A stretch of DNA of 64,000 nucleotides from Voacanga thouarsii (Eukaryota; Streptophyta; Magnoliopsida; Gentianales; Apocynaceae). Within the stretch, counting starts at the first letter, position 1; every line of letters begins with the position of its first letter. Shown one piece after another: positions 11,700 to 22,756 of the stretch. The stretch spans positions 1,302,001 to 1,366,000 of the forward strand of contig JANUWF010001937.1 of NCBI GenBank assembly GCA_026120185.1, in the 5' to 3' direction. The translations under genes and the position numbers were made by a program. The notes below the pieces were generated by a model. It had not been told where the DNA came from. It saw nothing but the letters and a program-made list of their open reading frames with translations, and did not search any database.

Positions 11700-12527
11700 C
11701 AGTTCTGATGCGAATTCTTTTTTAAATTATATTTTAAAGTTTTCAATTCAAAGATGGCATGTGCGTCTTAGACTTGTCATTCAAAATTCTTTTATGCTTG
11801 AAGTTCCATCTCTACTTGATACTGGAGCTGGCCTCAACTGTATTTAAGAAGGTCTCATTCCTACAAAAATTTTTGAACAAATAAAGGAAAGCCTTCGTTC
11901 AGCCAATGGCACAAAGCTAGAAATTAGCTTCAAACTTTTAGATGTTGAGGTAAAGCATTCTTCTTTATCTATTTTTACTTCATTCTTTCTTGTCAAAGAT
12001 ATCACTAATCCTGTTATCTTAGACCTTCTATTTATTCAACCGATCATACCCTTCATGGTCCTCAAAACAAGTATTCAGGTAGAATATCTGAATCAAAAAA
12101 TTCTTATCCCTTTTGATAGGCCTCCTCTTGAAAAGGATCTTCATCTTATCAAGACAAAGCAGTTTCAAATTAATTTTCTTAAAGAAGATGTTGCCTTCCA
12201 ATGACTTCAACACCAACTTATCGAGCCTCACATCAAAGCCAGGATCAAATCTCTAGAAATCCATATCCGGACCCAACTCTATTCTGACCTTCCTACAGCA
12301 TTCTGGAACAGAAAATAACACATTGTCCGACTCCCTTAAGAGCTTGACTTTGATGAAAAATCAATTCTAACTAAGACATGTCCTATTTAAATGAACCGTG
12401 AGCTTACAACCCATTGCCAAAATGAGATCAATGATCTCTTACAAAGAAAATCATTTCTCCGAGTACTTCACCCTGGAGTTGTGCGACATTCTATGTTAAC
12501 AAAAATGCTGAAGTTTGTATCCTTTCA
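11700..12527 (+). pseudogene. Endogenous caulimovirid fragment: aspartic protease and start of reverse transcriptase
   Basis: Plus-strand translation shows a retropepsin active-site block (SLLDTGAGLNCI near 11811-11846), the following protease body (SLRSANGTKLEISFKL; SFFLVKDITNPVI), and then the RT N-terminus (MNRELTTHCQNEINDLLQRKSF near 12392-12450). After a frame change it shows SPWSCATFYVNKNAE (about 12465-12515), a hallmark of caulimovirid RTs of the petuvirus/florendovirus type. It is interrupted by several stops (for example at 11847, 12201, 12318) and frameshifts. At about 12528 it joins viral leader sequence in the opposite orientation, so the RT catalytic core is absent. It is opposite in strand to the rest of the viral locus. 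Not functional. Confidence 0.8.
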
Positions 12528-12529
12528 TA

Positions 12530-12681
12530 TCCATATGGAATTCATTACAAAATATTAATAACAAGAATCATCTATCTTACTTCCCCATCTGGCTCTGATA
12601 CCAAGGGGAGGGAAACTAGTCCTGGAAAAGGAAAGAAGATACGGGGAATTAACAGAGGGAGTAAGGTTACATACGGAAACC
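12530..12681 (-). repeat. Viral leader direct repeat, copy 1, with tRNA-iMet primer-binding site
   Basis: About 150 bp repeated nearly identically at 16991-17142. Both contain ggctctgatacca (here 12591-12603), the complement of the TGGTATCAGAGCC PBS used by caulimovirids. Two same-orientation copies 4.46 kb apart fit integration of more than one length of a circular, internally deleted viral genome. Confidence 0.8.
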
Positions 12682-12881
12682 ACACAAAGTATAAAGTAGA
12701 AAATAAGTAAGTAAATAAATAAAGGCGGCTCAGCTGACTATAAATAGAGATACAAAAAGGATATAATATATGTATTATAGTAAAATATTACAACATAAAC
12801 TGAAATACATATGAATTGGGAGTTAGACGGGAATTCTGACCAGAGAAGAATTGGGGATTTAACCTTAGAACTTGTGTAACT

Positions 12882-13070
12882 AAGCTTGGGGTTGAATGGG
12901 AATGTGATGGCTATTTATAGACAAAATAACTGTGTTGCTACAGTATTCCACTACAATGTACAGTGTAAAACAGTAACACATGAAAAGCTGCTACTGTATA
13001 CAGTTGAAAATAGTAACACGTGACAAGTACTACATTACTGCTATAGTGACCTGTGTACAGTAATTTTTGT
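12882..13070 (-). promoter_or_regulatory. Putative endogenous caulimovirid promoter
   Basis: On the minus strand a TATA box (CTATAAATAG, plus coordinates 12911-12920) lies about 310 nt before the PBS of copy 1, as expected for the pregenomic RNA start and leader. Upstream are two 40-bp-spaced repeats of AGTAACAC(A/G)TGA(A/C)AAG (12971-12987 and 13011-13027), one holding a CACGTG G-box, among repeated ACAGTA motifs. These look like enhancer-type repeats of a pararetrovirus promoter. Activity is inferred, not shown. Confidence 0.55.
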
Positions 13071-14640
13071 TGATGTCATGGGTGATGTTATATTTTTACT
13101 GATGTCATCCATGATGTCATGGTCTATTACTATTTGAAATAGTAATCTTCATCTTCTTCATCATCAACGGGTTCTCCTGGGGATATTTCTGTGGACTGTC
13201 CCTGGGTGGCAGGTGATTCTACTTTCAATTGGTGTAGTAATTTTTTCATTGCTACAAGGAATTCTTCTTTTGAGCCTAATGCTGCTAGGGTTGCAAAAGC
13301 TATGGATTTCTGCTGTAAAAATCCTATTTGTTGACTATCGGAGGGAGACACGTATTTTGGATTGTTCTTAAACCACTTTTCGATAGAGGGAATATATATA
13401 TTCTTTGCATTCCAGTCCTTCCACCATTTGTAGTGACTTGGGAGGGCGAGATATAGGAGACCTTGCTGATCTGGATCTTTTGCACATGCAAACCTTTAGG
13501 AATAAATCCAGGCAAGCTTGAATATACTAAAGAATTGGAGCAGTGAGGGAATTGCTAGTTGTTGGTTATAAAACCTACTTTTAAAAATATTCAAATCATA
13601 CTTTGACAGGGTCAGGAAGTATGTTTTTAGTCAGGCCATAACAGGGCCCCAGTGGTTGACACACCAATTATGAAAGACTAATTGGGAAGGTTTCTTCTTG
13701 TTGAAATAAAGAAACCAAGAGTGATTTTGAAATTGGTTTTGGTAGGTCAAGGCATTCATCTAGGCATGTTGATAATCCCAATAATTTAGACTATTTGGTC
13801 AAATGGCTGGGAGAATTTTTTGAAAGTATTTGGCGGGGCTTTCCATACAGAAGGAGTATGGACTGAGTGTATTTATACTGAGGTGTTGGTAATGTATGTC
13901 TCATTCTTTTTGTCTTTGTGACGGTGAAAGGATATACTCTCTGTATTTACAAGTATGAACTTATAGTATTTTTGGGTAAATTTTGGAGACTTTTAGAGAA
14001 AGTTGACATCCGGACCAAAGAGGTGTCGGGTTTCCTTTTGTGGGTTGGGATCCCAAAATTTAGGTTCTATTTGGAGTAGTTTATATACTTTGAGAGTTTT
14101 GATATATGCAAGTTCTTGGGTTGAAGAGAACCTAGAAGAAATAGGTTTAGGCTCCGAAGAAAGAGCCTATTTGCATACTATTGCATCGTGCCTGTGTTTG
14201 TGTTTTTGGAACTCTAGGTTCCAGTGGTTGTAGGGTTAGTGGCCACCACATTTTTTGAAAGAGGAGTGGGGTGTTTAACTACCACATTTTGGGAGTCAGA
14301 AGGAATTACCTGACTAGGAGAGTATCCCATTAGTTTGCACTAATTTTCAAAATCGGATGGACTGAAGGATTGGGTTTGGGCATGCTATAGATCTTCTGAT
14401 TCTACAAGGTTGGCCTAACTAGGTTGTGGCAACTTTGTTAAGGAGAGAGGCTTACGTATTTTGGTATGCTGGGTCACAACTGGTTAAAATATGCTCATGG
14501 CATAATCTTTTCGTGAGGTAAATTTTGGTTTACCAGAGGAGGATGAGGATTCACTAGAATCCCTTTTTGGGGTCTGTTGAACTACATGAGGTGCTGGAAG
14601 GGCTGGAGCTCATTAAGCTTCAGTTGTTGTTTTCTTAGAA
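13071..14640 (-). pseudogene. Endogenous caulimovirid downstream ORF (ORF2-like)
   Basis: Read on the minus strand after the RNase H segment. It shows a Ser/Pro-rich N-terminal part, a central Trp/aromatic-rich part (WFLYFNKKKPSQLVFHNWCVNHWG, here in two pieces), and an open stretch at 13351-13130. That stretch contains QQIGFLQQKSIAFATLAALG and a KEEFLVAMKKLLHQLK helix, and ends in an acidic tail (DDEEDEDYYF). This architecture matches the protein of unknown role encoded after the polyprotein in many endogenous caulimovirids. Its position just before the promoter/leader supports this. Numerous stops and frame changes (for example around 13500-14600) make it non-coding today. The exact start is not certain. 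Confidence 0.65.
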
Positions 14641-14684
14641 GGCATGGCTATCTTCCCTGCAGAAATTCCCGAGTTAAACAATCA

Positions 14685-14970
14685 GGAATAGAGTTTGAAG
14701 ATCCTTTGATATATTCTATATCAAAATAAAAAATAGATAAAATAGCTTGTCACCTAGCAAATATCTTTTTAGAGGCAAGATTTTTTACATCTTTTTGTAA
14801 AATATATTTTGCAGCTTTGCAATCAATGCGAAGTAAAAATTTCTGATTTAATAAATCAGCTTGAAATTTGGAAATGCATAGAACAATTATCAAAATTTCT
14901 GTTTTAATAGTAGGATAATTCTGTTGAGAACTATTCTAATATTTTGATACAAAGGTCACAATATGCTCAC
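14685..14970 (-). pseudogene. Endogenous caulimovirid RNase H segment
   Basis: The minus strand translates as a pararetroviral RNase H: QQNYPTIKTEILIIVLCIS, FQADLLNQKFLLRIDCKAAKY, then DVKNLASKKIFA, and FDIEYIKGSSNSIPDCLTREF at the C-terminus. Conserved Glu and Asp positions in TIKTE and RIDCK are visible. A Trp codon after KIFAR is a stop (TGG to TGA). At its upstream edge (about 14975) it is joined directly to movement-protein-side sequence, so the capsid, protease and RT regions that should intervene have been deleted from this strand. Confidence 0.85.
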
Positions 14971-14989
14971 AATCTGATTTTGAATGTCT

Positions 14990-16455
14990 TTTAGACGAAG
15001 CATATCATCTTCTTTGTCCTTTTGTTTAAAAGGAGAAGCATCAATTTGCTCAGACCCATAAGGAATTTTAAACTTTTGACCAAGAGAAAATTCAGAAGAA
15101 ATATTTGTTCCTTGAGCAGTTTGCCAAAGTTTTGAAACATTGATAGTTGAAGTAAAATGGTAATCTATTCTATAAACATCAGTATAATCTTCAAACCATA
15201 AAAAGAAATCAATTTGGTTTTGGATTGCATTAAAAATTCATAATAAGAATCTTGGATCTATTGTCATGCAGATCCTTGAAAATGTTCAAAGAACCAAATT
15301 CTTTTTGAAAGATTTGAAGGAGATATAATTCTTCTGTAAGTTTTGTTTTATCAATTACAAAATGATTTTCAAAATCAGCGTATAAAGTATTGAGTTTTCC
15401 AACCATAGTAGAATGGCTAGGTGATACAAGACTTTCAGATTCAATATCATCTGAATCAGGTTGTACTGCATATCTAGCTTGTGGAATTTTGGGTTCTAGA
15501 TTGATACATTGTAGATGGGTAGCTACAGAAGATACCGAATGTCTAGAAGGTTGAACACCTGATGAAGACGCATGAGATTGAGGATATGAAAACTTTTGAT
15601 TGAAAGATCTTTGGAAAGCTATTTTTACAGATCCACAAGAACATTGTTTGATGTCTGACATAGTGCTATTTTCTAGTTTTATAGAAGGAGCTACACCAAT
15701 CAAGAACCAGTTAGAAGGAAGACTAACCTAATTCCATGAGATAGGTTTTGGGATCAAAAGATGAGATCTTTGCAAGTCTATTTGGAAGATAACTGTTTCA
15801 CCCTTGTGAGACATTCTCATTGCACCAGTATTGAAGGCAAAAGTCATAGCCTTATATTGAATATGGTATATGATGGCTACAGGGAGAGAACCTATTTTGA
15901 TTTTGTAATTTGTAGTCTTGACATTAAGAGTAAAGCATCAAGAAGATTTTGATCTTTGAGAGAGACTGTAAAATTTGGAAAAATAGTCAAAATGAACTGG
16001 TTCACTGCAAAGGCTAGTTTCTACCATTCCTAAAAGTGAACCATTGAAGTATAAAAAACTGGTATCTTTTAGACATCAAAGGAAAGAAGTATCAAGACCT
16101 TCTCTGGAAAGAAGTTTTGCTGTAATTTGGACAACACAAAAATATAAATTATTGTATTTTTTTTGAAATCTTTTAATGGCACTGGAAGAAAGAAGTTTAA
16201 TTTCTTTACTGTCAAAGTCTAATTGAACTGTTTCTTCAATAGTTCAAATGACATAGTCACTATTAAGTGATCATTTGGAAGATTTGTAAATCTCATTGGG
16301 GGAAAACTTGGGAATTTTCCAATTGTCAAACTATTGGAGGTCGGAAAAGTTAAACTCTTCCTTGAGTTTTGAAAAAATTTTAGATGAGGAGGACATAGGA
16401 GAAGAAGAGGAGGAAGAAGAGGATCTAGAAAAGGGCGGAGGAAGAGGACATAATG
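14990..16455 (-). pseudogene. Endogenous caulimovirid movement protein and adjoining N-terminal polyprotein region
   Basis: Minus strand. A Ser-rich start (about 16455-16380) leads into a movement-protein core of the 30K type. Visible blocks are RFQKKYNNLYFCVVQITAKLL, then REGLDTSFL, GSLLGMVETSLCSEPVHFDYF, and TLNVKTTNYKIKIGSLPVA with IIYHIQYKAM. A further open stretch (15703-15230, 157 codons) is Ser/Glu-rich with a possible coiled coil, and a diverged continuation reaches about 14990 (WQTAQGTNIS). Known caulimovirid movement proteins form tubules through plasmodesmata. At least six stops, including one in the core near 16065, make this a fossil. Confidence 0.8.
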
Positions 16456-16990
16456 CAGAATGTATGCAAATTACTTAAAAAGAAATTAAATAAACATAGC
16501 AAATCTAAATATGAGCTTTATACTTCTTATAACTTGGCAATATCACCTTTAGGTTCCATAAGAATGATATATTCAAGTTATTAATAGCTTATGATATAAA
16601 ACATGGAGATCTGTTTGTGAACTTAGTAGATATGAGCATTAATCAGTAAATAAAGAATAGATCTACAAAGTCCTAATAAATCTAAGAGGGATCAGGCCAT
16701 TGAGAATAAATTCTTGTCATTTACAGGCTATTGAGTTAACAATGGCCATTACTCAACTCATCAGCTAACAACAACTCAGTTAGACTACATGCAAAGTAGA
16801 TATGAAACTAGATTTCTTTCCTCATCACCTCAGATGTGATATAGAACTTATAGATTTATTTAAAATATACTGAATAATTCACAGATCTATCAACCTCAGA
16901 AACATGCATCATATGTGGGCTTCTGATGGCAAGCCATCATCTTGAACACTACTAGGTGAACTAAGATACCCAATATACTTAGCATCATCA
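16456..16990 (-). other. Viral leader region between PBS copy 2 and the movement protein
   Basis: AT-rich, no long ORF on the sense (minus) strand, as expected for a pregenomic leader. I see no clear hairpin by eye. Confidence 0.45.
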
Positions 16991-17142
16991 AATCCACATG
17001 GAATTGATCACAAAATATTAATAACAAGAATCATCTACCTTACTTCCCCATTTGGCTCTGATACCAACGGGAGGGAAGCTGGTCCCGGAAAAGGAAAGAA
17101 GATACGGAGAATTAACAGAGAGAGTAAGGTCACATATGGAAT
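16991..17142 (-). repeat. Viral leader direct repeat, copy 2, with tRNA-iMet primer-binding site
   Basis: Second copy of the repeat at 12530-12681; the PBS complement is at 17054-17066. Similarity stops abruptly near 17142, marking the outer edge of the viral sequence on this side. Confidence 0.8.
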
Positions 17143-17293
17143 GCATCAATCTTCTCTTTTCTTTTTCTTGCTTTTCCCCTCAAAATGCTTATATAAAGAA
17201 ATCACATAAGGAGAGGTGTTACAAGTTATACATATCGAATATAACTTTAACTGTTTTTTCTTTAATTCTTTTTATTTTAAGTTGCTTAACTAC

Positions 17294-19300
17294 TTATAAA
17301 TTTTCATTAAAATCTAATTTTTTGTAAGAAAATTCAATAATAATATGAAATCCAGGAGTTTTCATTCGATGATCTAAAGATAAAGTCATATAATACAAAA
17401 TAAGAAGATCTTCATAATATTTCTTATATTTTAAAAACATATTTTGCATAAAAGAACCATATTCAACATGCCTATAATGCTTTCTAAAAATATATACTAC
17501 TTTAGCATATGTATGAAGGATATAATGAGTATTATAATAGTAAGACCCTGACAAAAAATTATCTCTTTAAAAACAATTAAAAATGATGACATCACAATAG
17601 AATTTTCAAAATGAGTATCGGTGAGCTCAAATTAAAATTGTTACTATTACAAAATTTAATAAGTTAACTTTGGAAAGGTAAAATTGAATTCTATCTAATT
17701 TTAACATCTAATCTAAATTTTTTGAAAAAAGAAAAACCTTGTTCTCAATATAAAACTTTAAAATTTGAGTTCTAATTATAGAAATTTTAATAAATGAAAT
17801 AACATTTTTAGTTGTACTAATAAGAGGATCTAAACATAAAATCATATAATACAAAATAAGAAGATCTTCATGATATTTCTTATATTTAAAAACATGTTTT
17901 TCATTAAAGCACCATATTCAGCATACCTATAATACTTTCTAAAAATATTTACTACTTTAGCAAGTGTATGAAGGATATGATGATTAGTATAATAGTAAGA
18001 CCCCAACAAAAATTTAATTATCTCTTTAAAAATAATTAAAAATGATGAAATCACAATAGAATTTTTAAAATGAGTATTAGTGAGTTCAAATTAAAATTGT
18101 TACTATTACAAAATGAAATAAGTTAACTTTGGAAAGGTAAAATTGAATTCTGTCTAATTTTAACATCTAATATAAATTTTTTGAAAAAAAGACCTTGTTC
18201 TCAATATAATACTTTAAAATTTGAGTTCTAATTACAAAAATTTTAATAAATAAAATAACATTTTTAGTTGTACTAATAAGATCATGAATATATTTATATC
18301 ATTCCTGATTATACAAATTAAGTATATGACAAGTATACCTAGTATGAAATAAAATATAATCTAATATAAAAATTATAGTATTCTTCAAAATTGTCATGAA
18401 ATAAAATACCATCTAACATAAGATTTATAGTATTCTTCAAAATTGTCATAGCATAATCATTATTCGTATCGTTATCTAAAGAAATATAAATAATTTTATT
18501 CAATATCTTACAACCATAACTTGTTTGAGTAATCATTCTAGTAATATTGCTACTTGAATACTGAAATTTAAATAATCTAAAACAAATAGTTCTTTTTTTG
18601 TATAAGCCAATTATGATCAATCTAACGACAAATAATACACAAATAAGCTTATTGAGTGATAGCAATCCAACTATCGCATGTAAGAGCAAATTTCTAATTA
18701 TAAAAATCAAACATGACAATGAGATATTCTCTCGTCACTTTGTATAACTTTATTATATTACTTTTTAATATTATTCTAGGAATCCTTTTATGTATTGGTT
18801 GTACAGATACATGTATAAACTTTTCATAATGTGAATTTTCACCAAAACTAAAGGGTAATCTACTTTTAACAATAAATCTAGACATTTCATTTCTAGTTCT
18901 TCTATGGTCGTATTAAAAATTACTTACAATTTAACCTTCCATAGTTTGAATTTATTGTTATTTAAGTAAGTTTTCATACCAATCTTTATGTATCCTCTTC
19001 ATATGTTTATCCAATGTTCTCGTCCCTCCTCCTTTTTATGTGTATATACTCTCTTACAAATTTTGCATATCGCCTTATCATTAGTATCATCCTTATAAAA
19101 AAATTCTCCAATCTATAGATGCTTTAGCCCTTCCTGTAGCTTTCGAAGATTCAATAGGCATACCTATACTAGATTTAGGATTATTAGGATTAGAAATACC
19201 TATATTTTGTTGTGCACTAGAACCTTTACCATAATAACCTATTTTATTATTTAAATTTGAATTTGAATTTATATAATCTACACTCCAAAATCAAAGTCAA
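17294..19300 (-). pseudogene. hAT transposase (BED zinc finger) pseudogene
   Basis: Minus strand, N to C. A Lys-rich lead-in (SSKATGRAKASI) comes first. A BED-type zinc finger follows (about 19095-18985): ICKICKRVYTHKK, then after a frameshift RTLDKHMKRIHK, giving C-x2-C and H-x4-H. Next is SRLPFSFGENSHYEKFIHVSV (18875-18800), the conserved block before the catalytic region of plant hAT transposases. Then KKRTICFRLFKFQY and YISLDNDTNNDYAMTILKN (about 18600-18430), corresponding to the catalytic SLDNASAN-type motif. The last segment (YRHVEYGSFMQNMFLKYKK and LDHRMK) matches the region before the dimerisation domain. The dimerisation domain itself is not seen. Stops, frameshifts and a tandem duplication of the C-terminal part inactivate it. 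Confidence 0.75.
17371..18280. repeat. 456-bp tandem duplication within the hAT element
   Basis: Two head-to-tail copies, 17371-17826 and 17827-18280, roughly 90% identical by eye. Both begin gatctaaa(g/c)ataaa. The unit contains the C-terminal transposase segment and an AT-rich stretch after it. Confidence 0.9.
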
Positions 19301-20112
19301 AATGTATAGATAATTGCGAAGAATGATGATGATGTGGTTCTATTTTCAAATATTTATGTAAACTAGAAAAAATAATCAATAAAATTTAAATACAAGTTCA
19401 AATAAAATGAAATAAAAGATTAACTAGGAATATACTAATAATGAAATATAGAAGAATGGAAATAACTTGTAAACAAATTTAAAATTAAACAAATAACTAA
19501 AATAAATAAACAATTAATAAAGTTAAAAAAAGAATATAGGATTAAGAAACACGAGCTAGTTGATAGCCCAGAAATAAGAATACTTTGAGCTTTACTTTTT
19601 TAAGACTTGAACCATTCACTATTCCACCACTTAATAATCTTCCAAAATTTGAAGAAGTTGTTTGAAAAATTAAAAAAAAATACTCCAACAAATTTTGTTT
19701 TAACACTTTTTATAGAGAAAATGAAATAATCGAAGATTATGAGAGTAAAAAGAGTGAAAATAGAGAGTTAGAGAGTACTTGGTGAATGTTGTGAGTGAAT
19801 TGGGAGTATTTATATATTTTTGGGGGGTTGAAACTATCACTTCTGGGCGTTGGTGGCTGATAAATAGCCAAAAAATGGTGGGAGAGTAGTTGGGCAAGGC
19901 CTCACCAGGAAGGCTGGCCCACCGATCCATAGACTGTCTGCAAGGCTAAGCAGGCCAGAGATTCCCCCCACCCCCCTAACCTACCATGGACCGACATGCT
20001 AGGTCGGACTGCAAGTCGGCTTGCTAAACAATGGTCAAGCAAGTTGTTAATACTGGACCGACATGAATTGACCTATTAGACCAACAAGCTGGCCCGACTT
20101 AATTACCAGTGC
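19301..20112 (-). mobile_element. hAT element 5' end, promoter and leader
   Basis: On the minus strand the element starts near 20112 with (TAG)CACTGGTAATTAAGTCGGGC, typical of plant hAT termini (CACTGG-type followed by a GGGC-rich subterminal region). Subterminal GTCGG/CCGAC repeats lie between 19990 and 20098. A TATA box (ATATATAAATA, plus about 19809-19819) precedes a CT-rich leader and the transposase start. The matching 3' terminus near 17.2 kb was not found, so the element is probably truncated there; no 8-bp TSD could be verified. Confidence 0.6.
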
Positions 20113-20907
20113 TAATCTCTAGAAAGCAAGAGAAGAGAGGAAAAAAAGTGAGGAAGTAAATGCTTGATAAAGTGTCTTTAGAAAACTAATTGTTGGGTTG
20201 TAGTTCTTGACAGATATGAGCCACTATCACTAAGGATTTCAAAGACACTAGTGGTATTGGGGATTTCATCTTTGAATACTCAACCCTATCCTACAATGGA
20301 AATAATAACAATATTTTACTAAAAAATACCCACTAGCAATTGTGATTTTTATACTTTAGAAAAGTATAAAAATATAATGTTTTTATAATTTTTTAAAATC
20401 TACAATATATTAATTTTAAAAAACCCTTGTATTTACATTATAGTGAGAAGTAGAATTTCCAGAGATGAAAATTCCAGTGCCACTAACAAATTTGATAAAT
20501 TACTGGAAATAAAATTTTAATCAGTAATTTCCAATTGAATTATTAATTGTAATTTTGATTTGTAATTAAACAACTAAAATTGTGAAATTTAATTTCTTAT
20601 CCAATAACTAATTACTAATCGATTTTTTTTTTTTAATCTACCATCTAAATTTTGATTGGTAGTTACCAACCTCCTTGAAAAAAATCATCATTTGATAACA
20701 ATTACCCTTTAGAATTTTATCAGGCGACTAAAATCGATTAATAATCAGGTGCTAAATCAAAATTACCTATTGATTTTAGTTGATTATCAATTAATTTGGT
20801 TAGTTAATAATCAATTTAATAGTATATTACAAGTTAACTGAAACTTAAACTTACAAGTTACAATACATATCATATTAAATTTTTGTAAATTAAAAAATTA
20901 CACCCCT
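20113..20907. other. Unassigned AT-rich DNA left of the copia element
   Basis: Contains many TAATTACC/ATTAATT-type short repeats but no gene. Before the copia insertion it was contiguous with 39684 onward. Confidence 0.5.
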
Positions 20908-22740
20908 TGTTAATGTAATGCCCTAGAGGCAATCACTTGTATATTGTATATGGTACATTTATTAATAAAAGACATTCTTTATCTTTCAGTTTGATTAATC
21001 ATTTAGCATATATGTGTGCAAAACTATTAGATAAAGTCTCAAGCAAATAGTATAGTGTTAAAAAAATTATGATAGAGATCATAATGTGAGATTCCTACTA
21101 TACCATGTAGTACTTGTACTTAAAGCATCCTTAGTCATATTATTAATGAGATAGGACATCATTAATGTGCCAAGGCTAGCACATGTTATACTTCTTGATT
21201 TGATCAAGCGGTAGTTTTCACATTCATGAGTAGTATAATACTCAGAGTTAACACGTAGATGCTTGTTACTTAAACAACTTTATGGATGACCTAACTATGA
21301 GATAATCACATGGATAGTTATTTAGTACCAGTAATAGAATCACATTATAGCAAATGTGCAAGTATCCTTAGACTTGAGATCTCCAAGGTACTTTACTTAC
21401 TAAGCGTTGTACTTTGATTCCAATCTCTGCAGTCCCTACAAGACCGCCTATGGGATGGGTATTGGATACAACATAAAGTAAATAAAAGTAGTTGAGAGGG
21501 TCAAAAAATAATTTATTACTCCTAATAGTAGGGGCATATATCTCATGGCCACTTGTATGGAATCATTACTTGAGAAGTCCTTGGCCAAGGCGACTATGTG
21601 TTGGAAATAGTTTCGATTGATACACATGTTGAGTAATGGATTCTGGAACAAGTACTAATATATTTGGGTTAGAATTAATTATATTCTAGTAGGAGTTGGC
21701 ACTAATTCCATACTCTAAACTGAATGAGATATGATATGATGAAAGAAGTTTATTACACTGATATTTTGCTACTAAAAGGTTCATGTCAAGCGACTTGACT
21801 TTCTGAACTTTTGGATAATCATAATGTATTACTAGATGCAGCTCATGATCTGCTAGATATGAATTTATTAATTGAAGAATTAATAAATTAATCATAATTA
21901 GAATTAATAAGTTAATTCTAATTATTAAAGATTATTAATTCTATAGTAATTAGAATTAATTGACTAGAAAACCTAATAGGTCATATACAATGGAGGAATT
22001 GGTACTCAAGATATTATTTGATAATATTATGGGGTTGATTTGTAAGAATAAATAATAATTATGAGTTAATTATAAATTATTATAATTAGTTGGGTAAAAT
22101 TATAATTATTTAAAATGTGGTTGAATTATAAATTTGTTATAATTCAAGGGACCTAATTATAATTAAATAACCTTGCGCCCATAATTTGGAAAAGCTATAT
22201 TTTGTTTCCAGAAAGGTTCTAGAAAAGGAGAAAAGTTTGTGAATTAGTTTCTAATTGGTTTTAGGAAACAAAAGTCACGAAAGCTATGTATGTGGTTTTG
22301 GAAAGGGCGGTGGAAGATTTTCCTATAAAGACTACGACAGAATTTGTTCTTTGTAGGTTTTTGCTCTCTGAAAATTTTTGCCGCACTAAAGAAACAAATC
22401 ACACAGTTTTCCTTTATTCCTTCTTCGGTCCAAATTAAATCCCTAGCCGCCATATTATTTTTCTAGCAGAAAATTTTGGCGATTCTTGAATACATCCTCG
22501 TATGGATCAATATTATAGAAATTCCTATCCTTAAAATTTGGTGGTTTGTGCTTGAACTATTTTTCAGAAGGATTCCACGCATGCAAAGAAAAATTTAAAA
22601 GTTGTGTTTTTGAAGTAACTAATTTTCCCTTCCCTTTCCTAACTTATTTAATTACATATGAGTGATCCTTTGAGTGAATTTCTTTTTTTATTTTATTTTT
22701 CTACTATGTATAAACTGGTTTGTATGATCGAAATCTAACA
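20908..22740 (+). mobile_element. 5' LTR of the large Ty1/copia element
   Basis: 1833 bp, starting TGTTAATGTAATGCCCTAG and ending GAAATCTAACA, followed at once by the PBS. The 3' counterpart is split as 30101-30988 plus 38742-39678. The first 120 bp of the two LTRs differ at roughly one base in ten. A TATA box (TATAAAG, 22324-22330) is conserved in the 3' LTR at about 39269. The flanking target duplication is CCCT (20904-20907 and 39679-39682), or CCCCT/CCCTT if five bases are taken. Confidence 0.95.
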
Positions 22741-22741
22741 G

Positions 22742-22756
22742 TACTATCAGAGCCAT
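22742..22756 (+). promoter_or_regulatory. Primer-binding site (tRNA-iMet) of the copia element
   Basis: tactatcagagccat, one change from the usual tggtatcagagccat complementary to the initiator-Met tRNA 3' end, two bases after the LTR. Confidence 0.9.

Noticed and set aside
22742..22756. A tRNA gene suggested by tRNA-complementary sequence
   Set aside because: The match is to the 3' end only, at the LTR edge: a primer-binding site, not a tRNA.
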